A stretch of DNA of 64,000 bases from Heterocephalus glaber (GCF_000247695.1 NW_004624881.1:441073-505072); one strand, 5' to 3'; shown: positions 25,014 to 39,330, counted from the stretch's first letter. Notes: generated by a model not told the origin, from the sequence alone. Translations and numbers: made by a program.

Positions 25014-26050
25014 ATGAGAAGACACATAAACAAGTCTCAAAGCCAAACTTCAAGCCCACCTAAGGCAACCACTAAGGACAAGGAAATGGAACAATCTGAT
25101 ACTCAGCAACCTGAACTCCCTGAACTGTCAATGAAAGATGATCTCCAAAAATGAAATCAGAAATAATTTCTAAGATAACAAAAGAGGTTGTGTCCATAGG
25201 GCAAGAAATGATTAATAAATTTAGAGCAGACACAGTTAAAAAATAGAGCTGAGGAACATGATGGAAACCCAACATAGGAAACAAATGGAATCATAAAATA
25301 GATGCAAACAGATTTCCAGGAGATCAAAAACTCAATTTAAAGATTATGCAGCAGAATGAGTCAAATTGAATACAGAATTTCAGATTCAGAAGACCGGATT
25401 GTAATTAGTGACCAGCAAAAGAAAAAGCTCTAAAAATAATAAGGGACCATGAAAAATCAATCCAGCATCTGCTACATGATGCAAAAAAGAATAACATAAG
25501 ACTGGCTGGAGTCAATAAAGAAACAAGAGAGAGTGCAAATGGCATTAAAAAGTGTTCACTGATATAATGGCAGAAAATTTTCCAAGCAGGGAAAAAGCAC
25601 ACGACATACAGATAAGTGAGGCAGATAGGATTCCAAATAGCCATGATCAAAAATATCTGCATGTAGGCATATAATATTTAAGATTCCAGAAACCCAATAG
25701 AAGAACAAAATTCTACAATCAGTTCAAGAAAAGAAACAAATCACATACAAAGGAAAGTCCATTAGTATCATAGCAGATTTCTCAACACAAACACTCAGGT
25801 CAAGAAGAGTGATATATTTCACATCCTAAAGGAAAACAACCTCCAACCCAGATCAATGTACCCTGCAAAAGTATCTTTCCAAATTGATGGAAAAATAAGA
25901 TACTTTCGTGACAAAAAACACATGAGGAATTTCATGAATACCAAACCAGCACTCCAAAAATTTTTAAACAATATCCTAGGAAAAGACAATGATGATCACA
26001 ACTCCAGGAAGACTAGCAGAAAGAATCCATCAGGCATTCCAAGAAATTAA
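25014..26050 (+). pseudogene. L1 ORF1 remnant
   Basis: A broken ORF1 with start ATG at 25,014-25,016. Only the C-terminal domain keeps a readable frame, at 25,856-26,050, with the YPAKVSFQIDGKI and NTKPALQKFL stretches typical of the L1 ORF1p C-terminal domain. The N-terminal and central parts are interrupted by stops. Confidence 0.82.
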
Positions 26051-26086
26051 ATGCAAAGGGGTAGAATACAGCAAAAAGAAAAATTC

Positions 26087-29000
26087 ATGACAAGAATAAG
26101 TCAGTACATATTAGTTATACCAATCAATGTTAATGGCCTCAAGTCACCAATCAAAAGAAAGAGACTGGCAGAATTGGTCAAGAAACAACATGCAACAATA
26201 TGCTTCATAGAAGAAACAGAATTAATTTAAAAAATCCCCTCATATACTGAAAATTAAAGGGTGGAAAACAATACTCCATTCAACAGGAACCTGAAAGAAA
26301 GCAGAAGTAGTTATCATCTTTGCAGACCAAATGGATTTGAAACCAACACTGATTAAGAGAGACAAAGAAAGACACTACATCCCTGTAAAGGGAAAAATCC
26401 AAGAGGAAGAAATCAGAATCATAAGTATATATGCACCAAATATTGGTGCATCCAATTATATAAAATAAATAGTAATGGACATAAAAAATCAAATAAGCAC
26501 TAATATATTTGTAGTGGGGGAACTCAATACCCCACTGTCACAAATAGATAGATCCACTAGATAAAAAATAAACAATGCAATACTAGAACTCAAACTCTTG
26601 ACCAAATGAATTTAACATATGTTTACAGAGTATGACAACCCACAAAATCAGAATACACATTCTTTTCAGGTGCAAATGGGTCTTTCTCCAAAATAGACCA
26701 CATACTTTCGCATAGAACATGTTGAAGTAAGTTCAAAGGAATTGAAGGTTTCCCCTGTATATTATCAGACCATAGTGTGATGAAATTGTAGATTAATAGC
26801 AATAGAAACCACAAGAATTTCATAAATACATGGAAATTGAATACCACACCTCTGAATAACCAGTGGGTCACAGAGGAAATTAAAGAAGAAATCAGACAAT
26901 TTCTACAATTAAATGATAATGACAGTACCATGTATCAGAATCCATTTGACCTAATGAAAGCAGTCTTCTGAGGGAAATTAATAGCAGTCAATACTCATAT
27001 TAGGAAAACAGAGTGAGCTCAAATAAAAAATCTGATGCTGAACATCAAGTTTCTAAAAAAAAGAGTAGGACAAACACTAAGCACATACAAGTGAGGAAAT
27101 TATAAATATCAGAGCAAAAATCAATGCAATGGAGACTAAGGGAATGATACAAAAAAACCAATGATAAATGTAAATGAATTGTATACCTAAAATGTACCAA
27201 TAAAAGAACTTAGGGAAAAAATCAATGAAACTTATAATTGGTTCTTCGAAAGAATAAACAAAATTCACAGAACCTTAGACAACATTAAGAAAAAAGGAAA
27301 CAAAGAAAAGACCCAAATCCATGGAATTAGGAATGAAAAGAGTGAAATTACAACTGACCAAACATAAATCCAGAGGATCATCAACACCTCCTTGGGGAAC
27401 CTATGTGCCAATAAGATGGAAAACACAGAAGAAATGCACAGATCCCTAAATATGTATGAATTATCAAAGTTGAATGAAGAAGACCTAAAAATTTTAAACA
27501 ACACAATATCAATCAATGAAATTGAAAACATTATTAAAATTTGCCAATGAAGAAAAGCACAGACCTTGATAGATTTGCTACTGAATTCTAAAAGGAATTT
27601 AGACAGGAACAATGCCACTAATGTTTAAACTCTTCAATGCAGTTGAAAGGGAAGGGATACTCCCAAATTCATTCCTGGAAATAAGCACTACCTTGATCAA
27701 AAAAGCAGAGAAAGACATAGCTGAATAAAAGAGAACTAGAGGGCAATCTCACTAATTAACATAGATGCAAAAATCCTTAATAAGATACTGGCAAACAGAA
27801 TTCAGAAGATCAAGAAGATCATATACCTTGACCAAGTGGGAATCAACCCCCAGTTGCAGGGATGATTCAACATATGCAAATCAATAAATGTAATACGCTA
27901 TATCAATAGCACCAAGGACAAAAACTATATGATCATCTCAGTAGATGGAGAAAGAGTTGTTGAACAAATCTGGCATACATCCATGATTAAAATGCTACAA
28001 AAAACTGGAATAGATGGCCTCTATTTCAACCTGACAAAAGCCATCTATAAAAAAGCAACTTACAATATTATATTAAATAGTAAAAGACTGAAATCCTTCA
28101 CACTAAAATCAAGAACAAGACAAAGATGTTCACTATCATCACTCCTGTTCAATACAGTTTGGGAAACATTAGCCACAGCAATTAGGAGAAAGAAATAACA
28201 GAATAAAGATAGGAAACAAAGAATTCAAAATGTCATTATTTGTGGATGACATGATATTCTATATAGAAGACCTCATGAACTCCACCAAAAGTCTTCTAGA
28301 CTTAATAACCAAATTCAGTGAAGTAGATGGATACAAGGTCAACACACAAAACTCAATAGCTTTCTGGTACACAAACAACAGTTTCACTGAAAACAGTACT
28401 GGAAAAGATCAACTCTTTTTAAAATAGTATCCAGAAAAGTGAAATACTTAGGAATCAACCTAATGAAAGAAATCAAAGATCTCTAATCTGATAACTATAC
28501 CACTCTAAAAAAAAAGAGATCAAACAGGATATCAGAAAATAGATATCTCTTGATCCTGGGTAAGAAGAACCAATATAGTGAAAATGGCCATACTTCCCAA
28601 GGTGCTCTATAGATTCAATGCAATCCCAATTGAAATTCCAGCAGAATACTTCACAGACCTTAAGAAAACAATCCAAAATTTTAATTGTAACTAGAAGAGA
28701 CCTAGAATAGCAAAAGCAATTCAAGGCAACAAAGGGAATGTAGCAGGTATCAAAACCCCCAACTTGAAACTTTACTACAAAGCTACTATGATAGAAAACA
28801 CCATGGTACTGGCAAAGGAAGAGACCCAAGGACCAGTGGAACAGATTAGACAATGCAGAAACAATGCCAGACACACTCAGCCATCTCACCTTCAAAAAGG
28901 AGCCAAACACTCTCACTGGAGAAAAGGCAGACTCTTTAATAAATGGTGCTGGAAAAATTGGGTTTCAACTTGGCAAAGATTAAAACTAGACTTATATCTC

Positions 29001-29450
29001 TCTCCATGAACTAAACTAAAATCAAAATGCATTAAAGATCTAAATATTTAAACAGAAACACTAACTGGCTGGAAGAGGATTTAGGTAGAACTCTTGTAGA
29101 CATTGGGGTAGGAAAAGATTTCATGGACAGAACATTAATTGCATGTGCTGTAACACAAACAATCAACAAGTGGGATATCTTCTTATTTAAAAGTTTCTGC
29201 ACAGAAAGATAAACCACCAACAGTGTGAAAAGACAACTCGCAATGTGGGAAAAAATTTTACCAGACATTCCTCTGACAAAGGTCTACTATAGACTTCATA
29301 GAAAAATTAAAAAGTCAGACCTCCCAAATTTAACTCCAATCCAAAAATGGGCATCTGGAATGAACAGACATGACTCACACAAAGAAATAAAAGCACAAAA
29401 TAATATGTAAAATAATGTTAACACCAGTGGTCATTTGAGAGCTTCAAATG
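26087..29450 (+). pseudogene. L1 ORF2 remnant
   Basis: An endonuclease-reverse transcriptase frame starting at 26,087 and broken many times. Recognisable pieces are an NVNGLKS motif near the start and a piece with [12 protein letters not shown] ending at 28,198. Next comes an FVDDMIFYIEDLMNS piece from 28,230, which is the RT active-site box with the two Asp residues kept. A SVDGE stretch replaces the usual SxDxEKAF motif A at about 27,940. Inactive. Confidence 0.85.
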
Positions 29451-29839
29451 AAAACAACACTTAGATTCCACCTCATCCCAGAAAGAATGGCTGCTATCAT
29501 GAAATCAACCAATATCAAATGCTGATGGGGCTGTGGGGAAAAGAAACACTTCTCTACTCTTGATGGGAGTGTAGACTGGTGCAACCACTGTGGAAATCAG
29601 TATGGAGATACCTCAAAGTACTAGGACTGGGTGTCCCATTTGATCCAGCTATTCCCCTGCTGGGCATCTTCCCCAAAGAATTAAAAAGAATCACACCACA
29701 GTGGATGCACATTGAGTTAAAAGTTTTTAGTACCTTTCTTAAGTGATTACAGCCCCTGAGGTTAACACTGACTGTCTGAAAGGAGCAGAAGACACCTAGT
29801 AGTTCCAGATTCAGCTCTAAAAGTACTGGTCATGAAACA

Positions 29840-32800
29840 TCACAGTCACCCCAGCTCCCAGAAGCCCAGGAGAAACTTCTGCACAAAGCACACATTAGCA
29901 TCACACTCAGGGCAGAGGCATGTGTGGCACCACCTGCCTTCTCCCTGAGGGTGTGAAGCTCTGTGTGTTAACTCTTTGCTAAAGTCTATGTGTACTTCTG
30001 CATGGCAGCCTATGTGTGGACTGAATTCCTTTGTGAAGACACAAAAACTGAGGGACAGTGGGGGTTCCCCATGGTGTCTGGCCCTGTCTTCTGGTGACAG
30101 TCATGTAACACCCAGGCCAACCTCTGTTGAGACATCTATGGTGTCCCATGCCTCCCAGGACCCAACCCCACCCTCTGCACTGCTTGCTCCCTTTACTGGC
30201 CCTTGCCCAGCTGGTTTCATCCTCCACCACCCAGCTGACCTGAGGAGAGCACATATACCTTGACCCCTGCACCAGCATGGGCTGCGCTGTGATTCCTCAC
30301 TAAGCCTCCCTGATTCTGTCTCCCTGAGTTACTGTGAGTATCTGCACATTTGCAGTTACTCTGTGCTCTTCCTTTCTGCATTTGAATGTTTGACCAGAGT
30401 TCAAGTTTCCTGCCTTCCAAGCACCTTGTTTTGGCCTAGAGCAGCTATTTAATAAATGCATAAATTAATGTCTAGATTCACTGCCAAATGACATTTCTTT
30501 CACTTGTCAAGAATACCGTCCATTATTTGCCCCAAATTTTGCCCAACATTCTAAAGTTGCTTGAAATTTAATGTTTCCCAAACTGTTTGCCTCTGTCACC
30601 ATTTAGAGTACAGAGCTACACATTTTATGCTCTGCTTTGTTGTGTTTTAGACAATGTCCCATGCAGTGCTTCATGCTTGCTACAGGCACAGTGTGTGTTG
30701 GGTTGGTTATTATTTTCTCTCCCTTCTGGTGTCTTTTGCTATTTGTTCTTCTTTTGCCATGGACTTTTGAAAATGTTTATGATTTTCCAGTCTTCATCCT
30801 TTCTGGACTGGAAATCATGTGTGATGATAGAGGGTTGTGGGTAATAATTAGGTTTGAGAAGATTTTCTCCTAGTAATTTCACTTCCCTCCTATGATTTTA
30901 GTGCATGTGACCAAGAAGAGCCAACCCTCATGAGGTAAATACAACAGTCTGCACTGTGGTTCTCCATGGAATTCCCTGGAAGAGAAAGAGTGAACTCTCC
31001 TGCTCAAGAACAACCCAGCTCTACTCACTCACCTTGAGGTGAAGAAGGAAGAGATGCCCAAGGGAGAGGCCAGCAGCGGATAGTTGGGTGGCTCTAGTGA
31101 GGCAAGTTCTCTTCAGATGCTGGGTTTCCTGGAGAGTGGGGTGGATGTGATCAGAATCCAGGCAGGAGACAGAGTGATGAGTATGGGTTCCTGAGGGTGC
31201 CTGCCTCGGCTCCTCTGAGAGCTGAGCTAGTGCAGGGAGACCATTAACTCAGGGACTCCTGTGTAGACATGAATGCTGTACAGGGAATTTTCCTCTGATT
31301 TATTTGTCTGTAGGATTATATGGCTCTGAGAAATATGCCTGAGCGAGGTGAAGACAAGACCCTGAAACAATAAGCTTATCATACAGATGGATGTGTGTGC
31401 AGACTGTGGCCACACTATGCTGTTTCCGTGGCTCTGTATGAAAGATTATGCACTGTTCAGACTGACGTTACCCAAGGGGAGTTTTTGCTTAAAACTCTCA
31501 TGGTTTATTACATTTGAAGTAGTACACTGTATGCAGAAGAAAAAAAATAGTACTGTAGAAACTGGAGGAACTCTTTAGCTAGTTAGATATTTATTTTTCT
31601 TACAGGAAACAACTTTATGGGATGTTTTGAAATACTGCATGTGTCAATGCCATTTTTCTTGAAGTGTGCTTGCTACACCATGTGAATCTTTTACCCACAG
31701 CTGGTGTCAGTTTTAACCCATAAATGCAGCTCCTTTTGTCTTGAACAAGGAATTGAGCAGAACACACAGCAGTAGTAAGGATGGAGAATTTGTTAAAGGA
31801 AGGTACAGTGCTCAGGTGGGGAGTGGGCTGATGAGAAAATTCAAGAGTGGGTTTGAATGGAGAGGCCCAGTCTCTTTAGGGTTTGAGGTTTTGATTGGGA
31901 ACTTTCCTGTGTCTTGTGGTGGGATTAAGGGGACTCTGTCCTATTGGGAATATACATCTTTAAATCAGGAGGAACATTTGTGCCTTCATATGGGCCTTGT
32001 TGGAATCAGTGTTGGAGGGTGACTAAGGCTGTGGAGGAAGAATGTTGAATCCACAATGCTAATGATGTCATAATGGCCATGTGGTTACCCTTGGGTTCCA
32101 CAAACCAGATAGAGCACATGTTTTGAGGCTCACAGCAGAAGTCAAGAAGTGTGATAAGGACATGAGGGGATTTCTCAGGCTCATGTCAGGATGTTAAGGA
32201 AATACGGTCTTCAAGAATCAAGAGGCACTTTGTTTATCATAAACTTGATTGTAGAATGTCTCACACTGTCTATTTCCTGTTCCAAGGCCATCACTTTGAT
32301 TTAGTCTTCCATTCCTTTTTTGGATTTTGAGTAGTGGGAATTTAACTCAGGACCTTGTGCTTGCCAGGTAGGTGTGGAGTCACTGAGCTACATCCATGGC
32401 CCTAGTCTACCATTATTGTTATTTATTTCCCCTCAGAAGACTTTCAAGGAGATTAAACTGTCTGACTTGATTTTGAACACCTTGTTGACCACAATGGCTT
32501 TTCCTCACCATGGGGAGTGGTGAGGAGCTGGTGCAAGCTGAGTTCAGAAAGCAAATTTTCACCTAATGTCTACAGTTGAGGCTCAGCACAGGTCTATGGT
32601 GTCTCTATTATCCTCCTCCTGTGCCCATTCTGTTGCATGGAAAGGTAATGCTGGTGTGACCCACTGAAGAGGTGGTTCTGTCCCTGTGGTCACAGGTCCC
32701 ATCACCTGTCCAGGGACCAGGGCCAGGTGGTTGGGTGTGGAGAAACAGCTCTCAGATTTACATGGAGAGGGGTCTAGGATTTAGAGATCAGCATTGTGAC

Positions 32801-33280
32801 AATTGTGACACCTGTGGGGAAGAGGGAGTGGGACCAAGGGCAAATGTGTCAAGGACATTGGCTGAGGGAAAGAGGAGGAGCAAGGGGTGTTGTGAATGAA
32901 AGATATTATCTCCACTGGAGTCAGAATTCATGAAACAAAAAATAATTTGCATTTATTGTTTCAATAGTTGCTGGACTTGGCCATTGTCTTTGTGGGCTAT
33001 TTGGGTTTAACATTTAGTTTTTATAGCATCACAACTCCTTCACATCCTTAAAATATTAAAGTCCTTGGAAATAAATTGTGTCTCAGAAAGGAATATAAGC
33101 TTACTTTTAGAAGTATTATGTTTTCACCCTATTGATGATTACATATGATACATTGGTATTATTTTATTTATTTTAAAAGTCATTTTTATTGACAAGTAAT
33201 AGTTGCACTTCCTTAGATGATATACTCTTCTGTTTTAAGACATTTGTACATTGTTTGTTGATTAACTCAACTATTTAAGC
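29840..33280 (+). repeat. Segmental duplication, segment 3 of block A
   Basis: This segment is paralogous to about 53,990-57,420. Strong landmarks are tttaataaatgcataaatta (30,449) with its counterpart at 54,625, and ctctagtgaggcaagttctc (31,092 and 55,247). Others are aatccaggcaggagacagag (31,156 and 55,312) and cagggagaccattaactcag (31,233 and 55,390). Short frames within it differ between copies and have no recognisable product. A tRNA-type SINE sits at 32,315-32,403 in this copy. Confidence 0.92.
32315..32403 (-). mobile_element. tRNA-derived (ID-like) SINE, antisense
   Basis: The text from gtgggaatttaactcagga through cttgccaggtaggtg to cactgagctacatccatggc is the antisense of a tRNA-derived SINE with recognisable A and B box complements. 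It is the same family as 50,095-50,165, 53,020-53,100 and 60,252-60,330. Confidence 0.8.
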
Positions 33281-33599
33281 TTTATTTCCATTTAGTTTGT
33301 TGGTACATTTTAGGTATATATTATGGTTACATTCATCATTGGGATCTTATTCCTTTACATGATGTATCTTGCTTCTTATTTTTCGCCATTTCCCTGCCCT
33401 CCCTTCATCCTGTTCACTCTTCTCTATTTACAAAGACTTTGTTTTCATCTTTTCCTTTTCTCATATTTTTTTCTTTCCCCTTCTTTCTTTAGCCCTGTCC
33501 CTCCTACTTTCCCTACTCCTTTAAACATTTTCCTCCTATTTCACAATATCAATTATACAATTTGATTCTTATTTACACTTTTAATTTTTCACACCAGAG

Positions 33600-36500
33600 A
33601 AACTATTCAGTATTTACATGTGTGTGTCCTATTTATTTCACTAAAGAGTATGGCTTCAATGTGCATCCATTTAGCTATAAATGTCTCTAGTTTCTCATTC
33701 TTTATGGCTGAGTAGTACTCCATTTTATAGAAAAACCACATCTTCTTATCCAGTCTTCAGTTGATGGGCAATTGGGCTGTTTCCAAGTTTTAGCTATTAA
33801 AAACTGTGCAAATATAAACATGGGTGAACATATATCATTGTGGCATGATTATTTTAATTCTTTGGGAAGATACTCTGTAGAGGAATTTCTGGGTCAAATG
33901 GGACTCCCAATCCTACTAGTTTGAGGTATCTCCATATTGATTGCCACAGTGGTTGCACCAGTCTTCACTCCCCGCCCCCCAAATGAAGAAGGGTTCTTTC
34001 ATCACCACAACCCCAGAAGCACTTGATATTGGTTGAATTTATGATAGCAGCCATTATTTCTGGGGTGAGGTGGAATCTCAGTGTTATTTTCATCTGCATC
34101 TCTCAAATGCCCAGTGATGTTGAACATTTTTTTTCATATATCTGTTTGCTGCTTTTGCTTCTTTGTCTGAGAAATGTCTGTTCATTTCAGATGCCCATTT
34201 TTGAATTTGGTCTTTATATTTGAGGTGTCTGATTTTTTTATTTCTTTCTGTATTGTGTATAGCAGACTTTTGATTGTGGAACAGCTGGTAAAATTTTTTT
34301 CCACATTGTATAGATTGTCTCTTAGTTCTGTTGTTGGTATTTCTTGCAGTGCACAAGCTTTTTAATAAGATCCCAGATGTTGATTCTTTGTGCTAGTTCC
34401 TGTGCTACTGAGGATTTTTTTCATAAAGTCATTTCCTATGCCAATCTCTTTGAGAGTTGTACCTAACTTAACTTCCAGCAAGTTTAGAGTTTCTGTTTTA
34501 ATATTTAGATCTTTATTCTACTTCAATTTTAGTTTAGTGCATGGTGAAAGATAGGGGTCTAGTTTTAATCTTTGGCAAGTTGAAATCCACTTTTACCAAC
34601 ACCATTTATTAAGAGGCTACCTTTCTGGTTGGCTCCTTTGTCAAAGACAAGGTAGCTGAGTATGTCTGGAGTTGTTTCTGTGTCTTCTAATTTTTCCACT
34701 GATCTTTGGGTCTGTTTCTTTGCCAGTACCATGCTGTTTTTATCACAGTGCCTTTGTAGTATAGTTTCAAGTTGGGAACTGTGACACCCCCTGCCATGAC
34801 TCTGTTGCCTAGAATTGCTTTTGCTCTTCTAGGTCTCATCTGGTTCCAGATTAACTTTTGGATTATTTTCTCTAGTTCTCTGAAATATGCTCCTGGGATT
34901 TCAATTGGGATTGCATTAAATCTGTATAGCAGTTTTAGAAGTATGGCCATTTTCACTATATTTGTTCTTCCTACACAGGAACACGGGATGTTTTTCCATT
35001 TTTTTATATCCTCTTTGATCTCTTTTTTCAGAGTGCTGTAGTTCTCAGTGTAGAAGTCTTTTGCTTCCTTAATTAGATTGATTCCTAAATATTTTATTTT
35101 TTTGGATGCTATTGTGAAAGGGATTGTTTCCTTAATTTCTCTTTCAGTGAGTCTGTTATTTGTATACAATAAGGCTGATGATTTTTGAGTATTGCCCTTG
35201 TATACAGCTACTCTACTGAATATGTCAATTAAGTCTAAAAGACTTTTAGCAGAGTTTTTTGGGTCTTCTATGTAGAGTGTCATATCATCAGCAAATTATG
35301 ACAGTTTAAATTCTTTTCCTATCTTTATTGCTTTTATTTATTTCTCTTGTCTAAAAGCTGTGGCTAAAACTATATTGTTTCCAAAACTATGTTTCCAAAA
35401 ATATATTGTACAGGAGTGGTGATAGTGGACATCCATGTCTTGTTCCCAATTTTAGAATGAAAGTTTTCAGTTTTTGACCATTTAGTATGATACTGGTTGT
35501 TGGCTTTTCATAGATAGCCTTTATCAAGTTGAAATAAAGACCATCTATTCTGATTTTCTACAGAGCTTTTATCTTGAATGGGTGTTGAATTCTATCAAAT
35601 GCTTTTTCTGCATCTGTTGAGATGATCCTATGGTTTTTGTCCTTGACTCTGTTAATATAGTGTATTACATTTATTGATTTACATACATTGACCCATCCTT
35701 GCATGCCTGGAACAAATCTGACTTAGTCAGGGTGTATGATCTTCTTAATGACCCTCTGTATTCTGTTTGCAGTATCTTATTGAGGATATTTGCATTTATG
35801 TTCATTAGGGAGATTGGCCTGTAGTTCTCTTTTTTGGTTGGGTCTTTCCCTGGTTTTGGAATCAAAGAAATACTTGCTTCTGGAAATGAATTTGGAAGTA
35901 TTGCTTCCCTTCCAATTTCATTGAAAAGTTTAAAGAGTAATGGCAATAGTTGTTCTCTAAATGTTTTGTAGAATTCAGCAGTGAAGCCATCAGGACCTGG
36001 GATTTTTTTTGTTGGTAGGTTTTTAATTACATTCTCAATTTCACTGATTGTAATTGTGGTGTTTAGAATTTCTAAATCTTCTTCATTTAACTTTGGCAAT
36101 TCGTTTGTATCTAGGAATAAGTCCATTTCTTGCTTGTTTTCCATTTTATTAGAGTAGAGGTTCTCAAAGTAGGTATTAATGATCCTCTGGATTTTTGTTG
36201 GATCTGTTGTGACTTCTCCTTTTTCATTTCCAATTACATATATTTGAACCTTTTCTTGCTTTTTTTGGATAAGATTGCCTAAGAGTTTATCGAATTTATT
36301 TATTCTTTCAAAAAACCAACTCTTTGATTCCTTGATTTTGTATCATTCTCTTAGTCTCCATTGCATTGATTTCTGCTCTGATCTTTATAATTTCTTCCCT
36401 TGCATGAGCTTTGGGTTTGTCTTGTTCTTCTTCTTCTAGGTGTTTAAGATTCAGCATTAGGGTGTTTATTTGAGATCATTCACTTTTCCTAGTGTGGGCA

Positions 36501-37392
36501 TTCACTGCTATGAATTTCCCTCATAGAACTCCTTTTCTTGTGTCCCATACGTTCTTGTATGTTGCATTGACATTGTCATTTATTTGTAAAAATTGTCTAA
36601 TTTCTACTTTAATTTCCTCTGTGACCCATTGGTTGTCCAGGAGAGTATTATTCAATTTCCATGTGTTTGTGAATTTCTTGTGGTTTCTCATGCTATTGAT
36701 CTCCACTTTAATTGCATTATGGTCTTATACGGGGATAACTTCAATTCCTTTGCATGTACTTAATCATGTTCTATGTGCTAGTAAGTGGTCTATTTCGGAG
36801 AATGACCTATGTGCAGCTGAAAAGAATGTATATTTTGATTTTGTGGGGTTGAACACTCTGTCGATATCTATTAAGTCCATTTGTTCAAAAGCTGAGCTTA
36901 GTTCTAGTATTTGGTTGCTAATTGTTTGTCTAGATGATCTATTTGTGACATTGGGGTATTGAGATCCCTTAGTACAATTGTATTAGTGCTTATTTGGTTT
37001 TTCGTGTCCCCTAACACTTGTTTTTTATAGTTGGGGGCATTAGTATTTGGTGCATAAATATTTATGATTGTTATCTCTTCCTCTTGGATTGTTCTCTTTA
37101 CAGGGATGTAGTAACCTTCTTTGTCTGTCTTAATAAGTTTTGAGTTGAAATTTACTTTGTAAATAAGGCAGCTAACCCTGCTTTTCTCTGGGTCCCTGTC
37201 ACATGGAGAACTGTTTTCCATCCTTTTACTTTCAGTCAGTGAGGTTTTTTTTGAACCAGTTGCATTTCTTGTATACAGCATATTGTTGGATTTTACTTTT
37301 TAATCCATTCTACCAGTTTATTTCTTTTGATTGGTGAATTGAGGCCATTAACATTGGTGGTTATAAGTGATATATATTGACATCATTGTCAT
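33600..37392 (-). pseudogene. L1 ORF2 remnant, antisense
   Basis: The start complement is at 37,390-37,392. The endonuclease part gives a frame at 36,904-37,281 with VKRTIQEEEITIINIYAPNT and an LRDLNTPMSQ stretch (usually GDFNTPLSx). The RT part gives 35,671-36,144, with [14 protein letters not shown] and [20 protein letters not shown], and 34,687-35,283, with the post-RT thumb text ending in a [17 protein letters not shown] stretch. The RT catalytic box lies between these frames and is interrupted near 35,283. Stops and frameshifts make it inactive, but it is clearly younger than the other copies. Confidence 0.9.
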
Positions 37393-37429
37393 GTTATTTT
37401 CCTCTTGTTGGTTATTTTTATTTTTCTCT

Positions 37430-38515
37430 TGCTCCCTTTAATTTCTTGCCTTGCCTGATGAATTTGGTCTCTTGGGCCTCATGGAGTTGTGACTTTGTTG
37501 TCTTTTTCTAGGATATTGTTTAGAATTGTTTGGAGTGCTGGTTTGGTATTCATGAAGTTTCTCAGGTGTTCTTTGTCATGGAAGTATCATATATCCCCAT
37601 CAATTTTGAAAGATAGTTTTGGAGTATAAATCATTCTAGGTTGGAGGGTGTTTTCTTTTAGGGCTTGAAATACCTCACTCCAGGCTCTCCTTAACTTGAG
37701 AGTTTGTGTTGAAAAGTCTGCTGTGATTCTGATGGGCTTTCCTTTGCATGTGATTCATTTCTTTTCTCTAACTCCTTGTATTATTTTGTTCTTTTGGTTT
37801 TCTGTGATCTTCATTATTATATGTCTAGGTGTAGATTTTTTTTTAAACATGGTTAGTTCAAGTTGTATATGCCTCACTTATCTGTATGTGAAAATATTTT
37901 GCTCTGTTTGGGAAGTTTTCTGTCATTAATTCTGTGAACAGATTTTTTATGTAATTTGTACATTCTCCTGCTTTTTAATGTACTCCTACCTGTCTTTTAT
38001 TATTCTTCTTTGTGTCATCTAGGAGCTGTTGGATCGATTTCTCATGACACTTTACTATTTGTAAGAGATCTCTGTTTTCATGGTCACTGACAATCACCCT
38101 GTCTTCTATATATGATATTCTGTCTTCAGATTGCCTCAGTCTGCTGTGTATGCTTTTGATAGAGTTTTTAATCTCCTGGATATTTGTTTGAATCTGTTTC
38201 ATGGGTTCCATTTCTTTTCTATGTTAGGCATTCATGGTTTCCATCATGGTCCAGAACTCATGTATTTTTTCATCTGTTTCTGTTCTAGATTCTCTAATCA
38301 TGTCCTTCATTCTGCTCACCATTTCTGTAGTTATCTGTGAGTTTATTTCTCTTGAACTTTTCTAGAGCCTCATTCATGTGTTTTGTTACTTCCTGTGCTA
38401 TCACTTTAGGGTGTCCAGGTGGTTCATTATCAGACTTTTTCACCTGGTTTTCCCCAGAATTTGCCTTTGGTGGCCTGGAAGTATGAGTTTTTTCCTTGCT
38501 TAAATGTCTTCTCAT
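37430..38515 (-). pseudogene. L1 ORF1 remnant, antisense
   Basis: The start complement is at 38,513-38,515. Two readable pieces remain: the N-terminus (38,294-38,515) and the coiled-coil plus the beginning of the RNA-recognition domain (37,975-38,211), with heptad-like spacing around IQEIKNSIKSIHSRLRQSED and a QLLDDTKKNNKR stretch. The C-terminal domain follows in broken frames. Confidence 0.87.
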
Positions 38516-39119
38516 TTCTATTTTTGTTGTTAGTACTGTCCTTGGTTTAATTCCTGGGTTGATACTTCAATATTGCTTGTTGTAAGTATCTTTGTTGCTT
38601 CTATTTAGAACTCTTACAGAATGGTTTCTTCTCAGAGGTGTCTTCCATGTATACCTGGTCTTTTGGTTTTGAGTCTCTAATGTCTCTGAGGCTATCTCAT
38701 TTTCATTATACCAGGAAGGACAACTGATTAGATAAATCACAACACTTTAGCCCAAGTGATACAATCAGCAACACAATAGCATCAAGCGCAGATTAGAAAA
38801 TAAAAATTTGTGGGTAGTTACTAATTTATCACCTTTAACTGTGTGAATTAAATCAAAATCAAAGACCAGCCTGAAATGTGTTTATAGTGAATAAAGTCTT
38901 CAATATAGCAAATTTACCCTTCAGGATGGGGACTCATAAGGAGTTGGGGAAGTGGGGATAGATACATAGAAGTTTTGGAAAGGCTAATATTGAGGGCAGA
39001 GGAAGTTCATTTAGACTCTAGGAAACTGTTGAAAGCAAGAGGAAAAGACAGAATGAAGGAACGAAATGAGAACAGAACTGCTTCACAGCAATAGGGAGGC
39101 TAGAATCTCTATTTAATTT

Positions 39120-39330
39120 CCTTTAAAAGTACTGATAATTGAGTGAAGGAAAAAGAGAAAAAAAGAAAAAGAAAGCTCCAGAACAGGACCAAAAAGGGAA
39201 ATCAAGGACAATGTGGGAGACCAAGGGAGTGAGAGAAAGAAAAGAAAAAAAAAAGAAAGAAAGAAAGAGTAAAAAATTAAAAATAAGAGAAAAAAATGAT
39301 AATTTTGAGAATAACAAATAAAGAGTAAAA
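39120..39330. repeat. Polypurine tract in L1 5'UTR
   Basis: A/G-rich low complexity on the plus strand, the reverse complement of the tract at 15,350-15,565. Open frames over it on either strand are composition artefacts. Confidence 0.85.

Larger units (their letters stand above)
24630..29716 (+). mobile_element. LINE-1 lacking its 3' end (block A, second)
   Basis: A 5'UTR (24,630-25,010) contains two diverged copies of a module starting gctgggacccacaggg or cctgggacccacaggc, at about 24,643 and 24,820. It is followed by ORF1 (25,014-26,050) and ORF2 (from 26,087). The element stops at about 29,716, just after the text with an atcacaccacagtg core. In the other copies the 3' part and 3'UTR continue for several hundred bases past that point. 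So this L1 keeps its 5' end but has lost its 3' end, the reverse of the usual truncation. Confidence 0.85.
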
